Shown here: positions 43,015 through 51,060 of the stretch, one piece after another
Numbering within the stretch: the first letter of the stretch is position 1
Layout: the number at the start of each line of letters is the position of its first letter
From: an uncultured Eubacteriales bacterium
Lineage (GTDB): Bacteria > Bacillota > Clostridia > Lachnospirales > Lachnospiraceae
NCBI GenBank assembly: GCA_900314555.1
Contig: OMVQ01000003.1
Span: 1 to 64,000 of the forward strand
Direction: 5' to 3'
Length of the DNA stretch: 64,000 nt
Notes under the pieces: model-generated
The model's database searches: none
Told to the model about the DNA's origin: nothing
The model's input: only the letters and a program-made list of their open reading frames with translations
Made by a program: the position numbers and the translations under genes

Positions 43015-45516
43015 ATGGCCGCAGCCTTGATAATTGGAGAATCAGCGGGAAGATTAACAGAAGCTAAAATGGGGTTAATAATTATTATAGAAATATGTAT
43101 TATAGCCACCGGTTTACTGGTGGCTTTTGTAATTAACAGAATTAGCAGGATTAACAGACATTTCCTTAGGAGAAAAGTACGTTTAATTATTGTATACACA
43201 GGTATATTATGCCTTATAGTTAATATAGGTTTTGTTAAATATAGGAATTATAATGATAAGCTGCATAGTTTGGAAAATGGGTTAAGAGCACATGAAAGAG
43301 TGAGAGTATGCGGAAAGATAACTAAGTCAGAGGAAAAGAGCAATGGAATATATTATTACCTTGAAGATGCATACGTGTCAGGGAAGAATTATCAAAATAG
43401 TAATGTCAATATAATATTATATGTTAAAGATGAGGAAATAGAGGGTATTACAGGAGAGACGATAGATGCATATGCTAAGTATGACAGTTACAAAGTAGCA
43501 AGGAATAAAGGCGGATTTAATGAAAGAAAGTATTATTATGAATTAGGTATTGCGGGAAGATTTATTAAGGAAAATGATGATGAAGCATTTATAATTTCTA
43601 AAAGGGATATAGTAAGCACAGGATTATACAGATTAAAATGTCATTGCATAAATATACTTGATAAAATTACTCCTGCAAAGTATTTAGGTATCTACAAGGG
43701 AATATTGTTAGGTGATAAGTCTGATATAGAAAGTGATACGAGGTCACTTTATAAGATGGCAGGAATATCACATCTGTTAGCAATTTCTGGCTTACATATA
43801 TCGCTTATAGGTTATTTTGTATACAAAACTTTAAGAAAGATAATGGGTTTATATCCATCAGGAATACTCACATTTACTATAATATTGTGCTATGGAAATA
43901 TGATAGGTGAAAATATATCAGCTAAAAGAGCAATAATAATGTTTGGAGTCAGTCTGCTTGCCAAATTAATTGGAAGAACCTATGATATATTATCTGCTCT
44001 TACACTGGCATTTATAATAATAATATATACTAATCCGTTAGCAATATTTAATTCGGGTATGCTATTGTCATTCGGTGCAATTCTTGGAATTATATTACTT
44101 CACACGCCTTTAATGAGATTTCTTAAAATAAATAATAAGCTTATATCGTCATTTATGGCAAGCGAGATGATTAATACTGTCATAAGACCGATGTCAGCAT
44201 ATTTCTACTACGAGATATCAATGTATTCATCAGTTATCAATATAATCATAATTCCGTTTATGGGAATAATCGTGGTGTGTGGAATATTAGGAATAATACT
44301 AGGAAGTATAAGTATACATCTTGGCAGTGCTGTCATATGGATTGGGTGCAGAGTGCTTCAATTCTATGATTTTGTATGCAGGTTATTCCTAAAAATGCCA
44401 TATGCAACGAGAATAGTCGGAATACCGGGGAATCTTAGGCTTGTGATATATTTTGGCTTATTGATTATAGCTGTGATATTATTGCATATTTATTTAATTA
44501 GATATGATGAAGCAGACAAAAATTATAAAGCAGATAGCTGTGATAAAACGCATAAATTTGATAATGGTATTAGAAATGATAAAACTTATATGAATAATAA
44601 TGACTATAATACAGTGAATTATGAAGATATCGACACGTTTAAGGTCAGAAATATAAAGAGAATATCAGTATGTATGGTGCTTATACTTCTTAATGTTATC
44701 CTGTTATCTAACAATGTTAAAGGCGTCAGGATTAATATGCTTGATGTAGGTCAGGGAGACAGCATTTGTATTAATAATGCCGGAAATACCTTATTAGTTG
44801 ATGCAGGCAGCAGTAGTGAGAAAGATATTACTAAATATACAATTCTTCCGTTTCTTAAGGCGAGTGGAATTGAGTGTGTGGATTATCTTATTATGACACA
44901 TTCAGATATGGACCATATAAGTGGAATGAATGATTTAATGGAGTACAAATATAATGGCAGAAATTACGTGAAAAACATTATTGTTCCAAAGATTAGCGAA
45001 ATAGTAATTGATGAAAACTATAGAAATATTATTTCCAAGGCTGAGAAAGAGAAGATAAATGTAATATATCTTGGTAAAGGAGATATTATTCAAATGAAAG
45101 GTATGCAGATAAGATGTCTGTGGCCTGAAGATAACAGAAAGCTTGATAAAAATGATTTATCCTTAACATTTTATCTTTCGGTATCTGAATCAGATTTTCG
45201 TATGTTATTTACCGGAGATTTGGGTGTGGAGGGTGAAAAAATGCTTATTAAATCAGGAATATCAGATAAGATAAACGTTTTAAAAACCGGTCATCATGGC
45301 TCTAATAATTCATCATCAGCAGAGTTTCTAAAGGCATTATCACCAGAGGTAAGTATCATTTCCTGTGGTGTTAATAACAGATATGGACACCCGGGACAAG
45401 ACGCATTAAAGAGGCTTAAAGATATAGCTTCTGATATCTATGTGACTAAAGATACAGGAGAGATAGATATTCACGTAAATGAAAGAGGTTTTAAGGTTGA
45501 AACTTTTCTACATTAA
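43015..45516 (+). CDS. comEC: ComEC/Rec2 DNA-uptake channel
   Basis: Membrane channel that passes single-stranded DNA in transformation, 833 residues from the first ATG. It has an N-terminal DUF4131-type region with two helices, a Competence domain of about eight helices (GILLGDKSDIESDTRSLYKMAGISHLLAISGLHISLIGY region near 230-265), an Asn/Asp/Lys-rich linker (about 495-550) and a C-terminal metallo-beta-lactamase-like domain (VGQGDSICI, THSDMDHISG, TGHHGSNNSSS). The ATG has no ribosome site and lies in the 3' arm of a hairpin (CGGCCA with TGGCCG). GAGGTGAG at 42981-42988 points instead to AUA at 42994, giving the natural-looking start (M)KRPLVIMAAA. Confidence 0.93.
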   Translation: MAAALIIGESAGRLTEAKMGLIIIIEICIIATGLLVAFVINRISRINRHFLRRKVRLIIVYTGILCLIVNIGFVKYRNYNDKLHSLENGLRAHERVRVCGKITKSEEKSNGIYYYLEDAYVSGKNYQNSNVNIILYVKDEEIEGITGETIDAYAKYDSYKVARNKGGFNERKYYYELGIAGRFIKENDDEAFIISKRDIVSTGLYRLKCHCINILDKITPAKYLGIYKGILLGDKSDIESDTRSLYKMAGISHLLAISGLHISLIGYFVYKTLRKIMGLYPSGILTFTIILCYGNMIGENISAKRAIIMFGVSLLAKLIGRTYDILSALTLAFIIIIYTNPLAIFNSGMLLSFGAILGIILLHTPLMRFLKINNKLISSFMASEMINTVIRPMSAYFYYEISMYSSVINIIIIPFMGIIVVCGILGIILGSISIHLGSAVIWIGCRVLQFYDFVCRLFLKMPYATRIVGIPGNLRLVIYFGLLIIAVILLHIYLIRYDEADKNYKADSCDKTHKFDNGIRNDKTYMNNNDYNTVNYEDIDTFKVRNIKRISVCMVLILLNVILLSNNVKGVRINMLDVGQGDSICINNAGNTLLVDAGSSSEKDITKYTILPFLKASGIECVDYLIMTHSDMDHISGMNDLMEYKYNGRNYVKNIIVPKISEIVIDENYRNIISKAEKEKINVIYLGKGDIIQMKGMQIRCLWPEDNRKLDKNDLSLTFYLSVSESDFRMLFTGDLGVEGEKMLIKSGISDKINVLKTGHHGSNNSSSAEFLKALSPEVSIISCGVNNRYGHPGQDALKRLKDIASDIYVTKDTGEIDIHVNERGFKVETFLH

Positions 45517-45566
45517 CATTATAATCTTAAGTATGGATAAATCTTAAATCGGAGGAAGATTCTTAA

Positions 45567-46544
45567 ATGAAGAATATAATCAAAGATATAGAAAAGGGTG
45601 AGATTAAAAGGGCATATCTTATATATGGCGAAGAGAAGTATTTAGTCAGAAATATCAAGGATAAACTTATAAATGCTATCGTAAATGATGGAGATAATAT
45701 GAATTTCTCTAAATTCTCAGGAAAAGATTGTAACGAAAAGCAGATAATTGACCTGGCAGAGACACTTCCATTCTTAGCACAGTACAGAGTTATACTTATG
45801 GAGGATACGGGGTGGTTTAAGTCTGCAAATGAAGATATGGCTAATTATATCGCCGAAATTCCTGAAGATACGGTATTAGTATTTATAGAAAATGAGGTTG
45901 ATAAGCGTAATCGTTTGTATAAACAGGTTAAAAGTAATGGATATGTATGCGAATGTAGCAGAATGAATAAATCTGACCTTAGTAAATGGATACTGGTAAG
46001 GTTAAAGAAAGAAAATAAGAATATTACCAGAGACAATATGGATTATCTGTTAGATAAGCTTGGAGACGATATGGATAATATCACAAGCGAATTGGATAAA
46101 TTGCTTAGTTATACGCTTAATAAGGACGTAATTACAAGAGAAGATATTGATAAGGTATGTATAAGCGAAATCAGTGGTAAAATATTCGAGATGGTCGATG
46201 CGATTGGTAATAAGAAGCAGAAAAAGGCACTTGATTTATACTATGATTTGATAGCTGTAAGAGAAGCCCCGATGAAGATTCTGTATATGTTAGCCAGACA
46301 GTTTAATATAATGTTACAGGTTAAGGAAATGCTTAATAACAGAGAAGCGGCAGCAGTAATAGCTAAAAATATGGGTATGCAGAATTTCGTGGTTAATAAG
46401 GCGATAGGACAGTGCAAGAATTTCACTTTACCTGTTATTAAAGATGCAGTTAATTATTGTCTTGAATTAGAAGAAGCTGTAAAACTTGGAAATATGAATG
46501 ATAAAATGGCAGTTGAATTAATTATTGTTAAATATAGTGCTTAA
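45567..46544 (+). CDS. holA: DNA polymerase III delta subunit
   Basis: Clamp-loader delta subunit that opens the sliding clamp. The 325-residue protein begins with the typical YLIYGEEKYLVRNIKDKL segment (about 18-35) and has a central AAA+-like lid and a C-terminal helical collar (KAIGQCKNFTLPVIKDAVNYCLELEEAVKLG). GGAGGAAG lies eight bases before the ATG. The comEC-holA-rpsT order is conserved in clostridia. A strong terminator follows. Confidence 0.9.
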   Translation: MKNIIKDIEKGEIKRAYLIYGEEKYLVRNIKDKLINAIVNDGDNMNFSKFSGKDCNEKQIIDLAETLPFLAQYRVILMEDTGWFKSANEDMANYIAEIPEDTVLVFIENEVDKRNRLYKQVKSNGYVCECSRMNKSDLSKWILVRLKKENKNITRDNMDYLLDKLGDDMDNITSELDKLLSYTLNKDVITREDIDKVCISEISGKIFEMVDAIGNKKQKKALDLYYDLIAVREAPMKILYMLARQFNIMLQVKEMLNNREAAAVIAKNMGMQNFVVNKAIGQCKNFTLPVIKDAVNYCLELEEAVKLGNMNDKMAVELIIVKYSA

Positions 46545-46560
46545 TTATGTTTAAAACTAA

Positions 46561-46607
46561 AGACCGGTACGATAAATCTTAGCTTTGATTTATCATACCG
46601 GCCTTTT
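46561..46607 (+). terminator. Rho-independent terminator after holA
   Basis: AGACCGGTACGATAAATC (46561-46578) pairs, with small mismatches, with 46587-46603, followed by TTTT. It closes the comEA-holA group. Confidence 0.8.
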
Positions 46608-46747
46608 AACATTATAATCTGGACATTATGTAAATAAAATAATATTGAAATTTGCGATTGTAGTTTATGGATGTATTTTAAAATAATCTATTTTTAGCTG
46701 AATATTATTCTTTATTACTTCTGTATTCATCAATAGATAGAATAAAA

Positions 46748-46780
46748 AACTGCCATACTACAAATAGCAGTATAGCAGTT
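46748..46780 (-). terminator. Terminator after rpsT
   Basis: On the minus strand AACTGCTATACT and AGTATGGCAGTT arms are followed by a TTTTTT run (complement of 46744-46749). It lies 27 bases beyond the rpsT stop. Confidence 0.75.
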
Positions 46781-46806
46781 CTGAATTCATATATTATAAG
46801 TACTAA

Positions 46807-47070
46807 TTAAGAAAGTTTGTTAACAGCTGTTGCTAAACGAGAAACTTTTCTTGAAGCATTGTTCTTATGGTAAACACCTTTTGTACAAGCTTTATCGATT
46901 TCAACTGTAGCAGCGTTTAATGCAGCTAAAGCAGCTTCTTTATCGTTAGCATCGATAGCAGAGTAAACTTTCTTTACAGAAGTTTTAACCTTTGATCTGA
47001 TAGCCTTGTTTCTTGCTGTTTTTGTTTCAGTAACTAAAATTCTTTTTTTTGCAGATTTAATATTAGCCAA
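46807..47070 (-). CDS. rpsT: Ribosomal protein S20
   Basis: Small-subunit ribosomal protein of 87 residues: ANIKSAKKRILVTETKT start, very basic, helical, ending SRLATAVNKLS. The conserved N-terminus begins exactly at a TTG codon (complement of 47068-47070) with GGAGGTGG at a normal distance upstream (complement of 47076-47083). The in-frame ATG five codons earlier overlaps that ribosome site. UUG initiation of S20 is also known in E. coli, where it takes part in autogenous control. Monocistronic, with its own terminator. Confidence 0.95.
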   Translation of the reverse strand: MANIKSAKKRILVTETKTARNKAIRSKVKTSVKKVYSAIDANDKEAALAALNAATVEIDKACTKGVYHKNNASRKVSRLATAVNKLS

Positions 47071-47194
47071 TCTGTCCACCTCCAAAATATATTCTGTTAT
47101 TAGTATTTTGACTCTTTGAGAGAGAGTTAGGAGTCAATATCTATGCTTTACATCTTATAAGACGCGGACGTGTCAAATGTAAACATACTAATAT

Positions 47195-47223
47195 AGTGTA
47201 TAGTATAACTATATTTTTGTCAA
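47195..47223 (-). promoter_or_regulatory. Probable rpsT promoter
   Basis: On the minus strand TTGACA (complement of 47218-47223), 17 bases, TACACT (complement of 47195-47200). It would give a leader of about 120 bases that contains a TTGACTC/GAGTCAA hairpin (47108-47114 with 47131-47137). The rest of the gap to gpr shows nothing else. Confidence 0.5.
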
Positions 47224-47390
47224 TAAGTATTTTGGTATATTTTAACGTATTTTTACAAAGAATAATTAAAAGTAAGTTAAATGTGTAGCAGGCGTTAGAA
47301 TATAGCTTTTATCACAGGGCAGAATATGAAATTTTGTCTGCAATATTTTTTACATTTATAACGTTATAAGCCTGCAGAATGGAGAGTAAA

Positions 47391-48347
47391 GTGGCAGAAT
47401 TCAAGATTAGAACAGACCTTGCCGTAGAATTAAAAGACGGAGTAAAGAGCAATAGGGATATTGAGGGAATAAGCATAGATGAAGAATATTTAGAAAATGG
47501 AAGTGTTAAAGTTACAAAGGTAGTAGTGGAAGATGAAAATGGAGCAAGATATATAGGAAAGCCAATGGGTAATTATATAACACTTGAAGCAAAGGAATTA
47601 GGAGAGGCAGACGATTCTTATCACAGAAATATTTCTAAATTACTTGCTAAATATTTAAAAGAAATATTACCCTGCAGAAATGGTGGAAAGGTATTAGTGG
47701 TTGGATTAGGAAACAGGGAGGCGACACCTGATTCGTTAGGACCAAGGGTAGTAGACAATATTTTCATTACAAGAAATATGAATGAATTATATGCACCGAG
47801 AGAAAAATTAGATAAATGTACAAGATTTGAAGTGAGTGGAATTGCACCGGGGGTTATGGCACAGACTGGTATGGAATCGGCTGAGATAGTCAAGGGTATT
47901 GTTAAGGAAATTAAGCCTGATGTGATTATAGCCATAGATTCGCTTGCGGCACGAAGTACAAGCAGATTAAATACTACGATACAGATTTCCGATGCAGGAA
48001 TAAATCCCGGTTCAGGTGTAGGAAATCACAGGAGGGGACTTACAAGAGAAACGGTGGGCGTTCCGGTAATCGCAATAGGCATACCGACTGTAGTTGATGC
48101 TGCCACGATTGTTAACGATACAATGGAAAATCTTATGGAAATATTTGAAATGTCTGATAAACTTGTAAGTCTTGCAAAGACACTTAAGAATTTCTCTAAC
48201 GAAGAAAAATACCAGCTTATCAAAGAAGTATTAGAGCCGGCTACCAGAGTAATGTATGTTACACCTAAAGATGTAGATGAAACAATCAAATATATTAGTT
48301 ATACAATATCAGAGGGATTGAATATTATATGGAGTGGGAACATATAA
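47391..48347 (+). CDS. gpr: Spore germination protease GPR
   Basis: Aspartic-type endopeptidase that degrades small acid-soluble spore proteins during germination. It is about 318 residues, with the EFKIRTDLAVE start and the GLGNREATPDSLGPRVVDN, MAQTGMESAEIVKGI and IAIDSLAARSTSRLNTTIQISDAGINPG motifs of the family. I start at GTG 47391 with GGAG upstream; the ATG at 47379 includes that site in its own codons and has none of its own. It is strong evidence that the organism can form spores. spoIIP follows. Confidence 0.93.
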   Translation: MAEFKIRTDLAVELKDGVKSNRDIEGISIDEEYLENGSVKVTKVVVEDENGARYIGKPMGNYITLEAKELGEADDSYHRNISKLLAKYLKEILPCRNGGKVLVVGLGNREATPDSLGPRVVDNIFITRNMNELYAPREKLDKCTRFEVSGIAPGVMAQTGMESAEIVKGIVKEIKPDVIIAIDSLAARSTSRLNTTIQISDAGINPGSGVGNHRRGLTRETVGVPVIAIGIPTVVDAATIVNDTMENLMEIFEMSDKLVSLAKTLKNFSNEEKYQLIKEVLEPATRVMYVTPKDVDETIKYISYTISEGLNIIWSGNI

Positions 48348-48405
48348 TGATTAGAGGACAAAGGTGTATTTCTAAATAATAAAAGTGGTAAGAGGCAAGA
48401 GGGGA

Positions 48406-49788
48406 ATGAAAGGTAGGAAAAGTTATGTACTAACCATAATTATATATGGGTTAATTATATATATTATATTTAATTTCATTAATATGGGGACGAAGAAAAT
48501 ATTTTCTGACAGTATGCTTGAAAATATCGTGAAGAAATTCGCAAAAGAAAGCATATTGTCAGTGGGTTACATAACAAAAACGGATAATGATATACTGAAT
48601 GAGAGCAATAAGGAGTTGACATTTTTATCGAAAATCATAAATGTATCAGCATATGATTATGCAAATGAGAAAATTGCAGTAAATACAGCGGAAAGCTTAG
48701 ATATACGATGCTTTAGTTTAGAAAATACCAGAGAAGAAAGCAATATTGATAATGAAAATGATATAAATAATGATACTAATGACGGTAATAATGGCAAAAA
48801 TAATAGCAATAATAATGGAAATAATAGTAGTAATAGTGGCAATAATAGCAATGATAAAAGTAATGGTAAAAGTGATAACGGAAATGATAACAATGGTAAT
48901 ACAAATGGAGATGGCCAGGGGAATACCACAGATAAAATAACAGATTCAAACGGACAGGATACCAATCAATCTGATAATAGTGTTGAGACAGCGGGACAGG
49001 AATTTAAGAAGCTACAGGATATTAAGACAGAGGACCTGACTTATGAGTATCTTATGAGTAAATTTTATACAGTTGTTTCAAGTACGACATTATATCCGGA
49101 AGATATTGATGCTAACAAATTAATGGCAATGGATATGAAGATGCAGACAGCAAGTAATATGCCTCAGATATTAATTTATCATACACATGGACAGGAGGCA
49201 TTTGCAGACAGTGTAAGTGGAGATGTGAGCACTACTATAATAGGTGTTGGGGATTATCTTACGAAATTACTGACGGAAACATACGGTTATAATGTTATAC
49301 ATCTTAAAGATTCCTTTGATTATGTAAATGGTGTGCTTGACAGACATAAAGCTTATGATTATGCATATGAAAGAGTTGCACAGGTATTAGCAGAGAATCC
49401 TAGTATAGAAGTGGTAATAGATTTACATAGGGATGGTGTGAATGATAATCTGCATCTGGTTACGGAGGTCAATGGTAAGCAGACCGCTAAAATTATGTTC
49501 TTCAATGGAATAAGCAGGCTTAACAGTATTGGCGAAATAGGATATCTGTATAATCCGTATCGTGAACAAAATCTTGCTTTTAGTTTGCAGATGAAAGTTT
49601 TAGCTGAAGAGTATTTCACAGGGTTTACAAGGAAGAATTATATACAGGCATACCAGTATAATCTGCATTTAAGACCTAAATCAATGCTTATAGAGGCCGG
49701 AGCACAGACTAATACGGTTCAGGAGGAGTTAAATGCAATGGAACCTTTAGCGAAGTTATTAGATTTAGAATTAAAAGGTGAGAGATAA
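48406..49788 (+). CDS. spoIIP: Stage II sporulation protein P
   Basis: Cell-wall amidase/endopeptidase that dissolves septal peptidoglycan during engulfment. It has an N-terminal helix (about 7-26), a first region, then about 80 residues made almost only of Asn, Asp, Gly, Ser and Lys (about 110-190), and the catalytic domain with IYHTHGQEAF near 253, VVIDLHRDGV and LRPKSMLIEAGAQTNT near the end. Start ATG 48406 with AGAGG about nine bases upstream; an earlier GTG is possible. The polar linker is much longer than in Bacillus SpoIIP. It follows gpr, a conserved order. Confidence 0.9.
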   Translation: MKGRKSYVLTIIIYGLIIYIIFNFINMGTKKIFSDSMLENIVKKFAKESILSVGYITKTDNDILNESNKELTFLSKIINVSAYDYANEKIAVNTAESLDIRCFSLENTREESNIDNENDINNDTNDGNNGKNNSNNNGNNSSNSGNNSNDKSNGKSDNGNDNNGNTNGDGQGNTTDKITDSNGQDTNQSDNSVETAGQEFKKLQDIKTEDLTYEYLMSKFYTVVSSTTLYPEDIDANKLMAMDMKMQTASNMPQILIYHTHGQEAFADSVSGDVSTTIIGVGDYLTKLLTETYGYNVIHLKDSFDYVNGVLDRHKAYDYAYERVAQVLAENPSIEVVIDLHRDGVNDNLHLVTEVNGKQTAKIMFFNGISRLNSIGEIGYLYNPYREQNLAFSLQMKVLAEEYFTGFTRKNYIQAYQYNLHLRPKSMLIEAGAQTNTVQEELNAMEPLAKLLDLELKGER

Positions 49789-49833
49789 GAAGAGATTTTT
49801 ATATAACTCAAATTTTGTATACATTCAACAGAT

Positions 49834-49906
49834 ATATACTTAAGGCGAGATGTCAGTCTATGCGCTCTATGACACACGCTTTCATATTCCTTAAGTCTGA
49901 GTATAT
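49834..49906. other. Branched hairpin region
   Basis: CTTAAGG (49839-49845) pairs with CCTTAAG (49889-49895) and ATATAC with GTATAT across a small bulge. An inner TGTCA/TGACA stem (49851-49855, 49870-49874) has a loop with GTCTATGCG, the same text as in the H2 loop of the element at 1765. It may be a worn copy or a terminator part. Confidence 0.4.
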
Positions 49907-49911
49907 AAAAA

Positions 49912-49960
49912 ACAGTTCATATACATCTTATGAATAAGGAAATCATTGTATATGAACTGT
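49912..49960. terminator. Bidirectional terminator between spoIIP and dut
   Basis: Perfect 14-bp stem ACAGTTCATATACA (49912-49925) with 49947-49960. It is flanked on the left by AAAAAA (a T-run on the minus strand) and on the right by AATATTTTAGTTTTT, so it fits both convergent genes. Confidence 0.75.
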
Positions 49961-49966
49961 AATATT

Positions 49967-50401
49967 TTAGTTTTTACCAGTGCTTCCGATACCACCGCGG
50001 TCAGCATTTTCTAATCTTTCAACTTCTTCAAATACTATCTGTGGCTGGTGTTTCTCAATTCTGAACTGGCATATTCTGTCGTTTGGCTCAATTACTGTGT
50101 CTCTGAGTGCGATAGCAGGGAAATAGAACCAGTCATTAGGACCGCAATAAGATTCATCTACGATACCCATTGAATTAGCCTGAATAATTCCAAAATTCTT
50201 AAATGTACTGCTGCGTGGAAGAATATGAGCTTCGTATCCGTCAGGAAGCTGCATTGCAACTCCGAGATGGATAAGCTTAAATTCACCTGCTTTTAATTCA
50301 ACGCGTTCTGCTGAACGTAAATCTATCCAGTCAGACTTACCATCTATATATTCAAGCTTCTTGATATCATCATTTAAGTATTGTATTTTTATCTTTTCCA
50401 T
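49967..50401 (-). CDS. dut: dUTP diphosphatase
   Basis: Trimeric-type dUTPase of 144 residues that removes dUTP and supplies dUMP. Conserved motifs: [11 protein letters not shown] (motif 2, near 61-71), [15 protein letters not shown] (motif 3, near 76-90), the [10 protein letters not shown] segment (motif 4), and the C-terminal [10 protein letters not shown] arm (motif 5). The minus-strand ATG follows a GAGGTCAC site. It lies downstream of nrdG-nrdD on the same strand, so these nucleotide-pool genes may share a transcript. Confidence 0.9.
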   Translation of the reverse strand: MEKIKIQYLNDDIKKLEYIDGKSDWIDLRSAERVELKAGEFKLIHLGVAMQLPDGYEAHILPRSSTFKNFGIIQANSMGIVDESYCGPNDWFYFPAIALRDTVIEPNDRICQFRIEKHQPQIVFEEVERLENADRGGIGSTGKN

Positions 50402-50450
50402 AAGTGACCTCGTTTCCTATATAATTTCAAAGTAATATTGTAGTATTTTA

Positions 50451-50987
50451 TTAATATTTATTCTCAGGTGGTGTCCAGAGGACGATTTCACCTTTTTGTA
50501 AAGATTCCTGTACCATAATGGTTCTCTGGTTAGAAGAACCCTTGAATACAAGACTTACACTTTTAAGTTCTTCCATAAATTTACCGTCTACCATTACATC
50601 GAATCTGGCAAGTAATTCCTTAGTCTCAGGAATCTTGTCATACATTTTGCCTAGAATATCATCATCGAATCTAAAACCTGTGAAGCACCAGATGGTTTTG
50701 TCAGGATAAGTATCCTTAACACGTTTAACCAGTGGAAGAAGTGCTTTCTGGTTAACAGGCTCCATTGGTTCGCCACCAAGGAGTGTTAAGCCTGCGATAT
50801 GAGGACTGTTAAGATATTCTATAATTGTATCAATTGTTTCATCAGTAAATGGTTTGCCGTAATTAAAATCCCACGCTTCTTCGTTAAAGCAGCCTTTACA
50901 ATGATGATTACAGCCACTTACGAATAAAGAGATTCGTATTCCGGGACCATTTGCAACATCATATTGTTTTATATCTGCATAATTCAT
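50451..50987 (-). CDS. nrdG: Anaerobic ribonucleotide reductase activase
   Basis: Radical SAM enzyme that makes the glycyl radical in NrdD, 178 residues. The cluster motif CNHHCKGC is at 27-34 (CxxxCxxC), with GPGIRISLFVSG before it and TLLGGEPMEP (GGE motif) after it. AAAGGTT precedes the ATG. It follows nrdD by 73 bases on the minus strand. The pair shows an anaerobic deoxynucleotide pathway. Confidence 0.94.
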   Translation of the reverse strand: MNYADIKQYDVANGPGIRISLFVSGCNHHCKGCFNEEAWDFNYGKPFTDETIDTIIEYLNSPHIAGLTLLGGEPMEPVNQKALLPLVKRVKDTYPDKTIWCFTGFRFDDDILGKMYDKIPETKELLARFDVMVDGKFMEELKSVSLVFKGSSNQRTIMVQESLQKGEIVLWTPPENKY

Positions 50988-51060
50988 AATACATTTAACC
51001 TTTCTAAAGCTTAAGAATCAGATATCTTATATTTTAGATATAATTATAATTTTAGATATA

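Noticed and set aside
48657-48965. Leu/Pro/Ser-rich minus-strand open frame
   Set aside because: It is only the antisense reading of the Asn/Asp/Gly linker of spoIIP.
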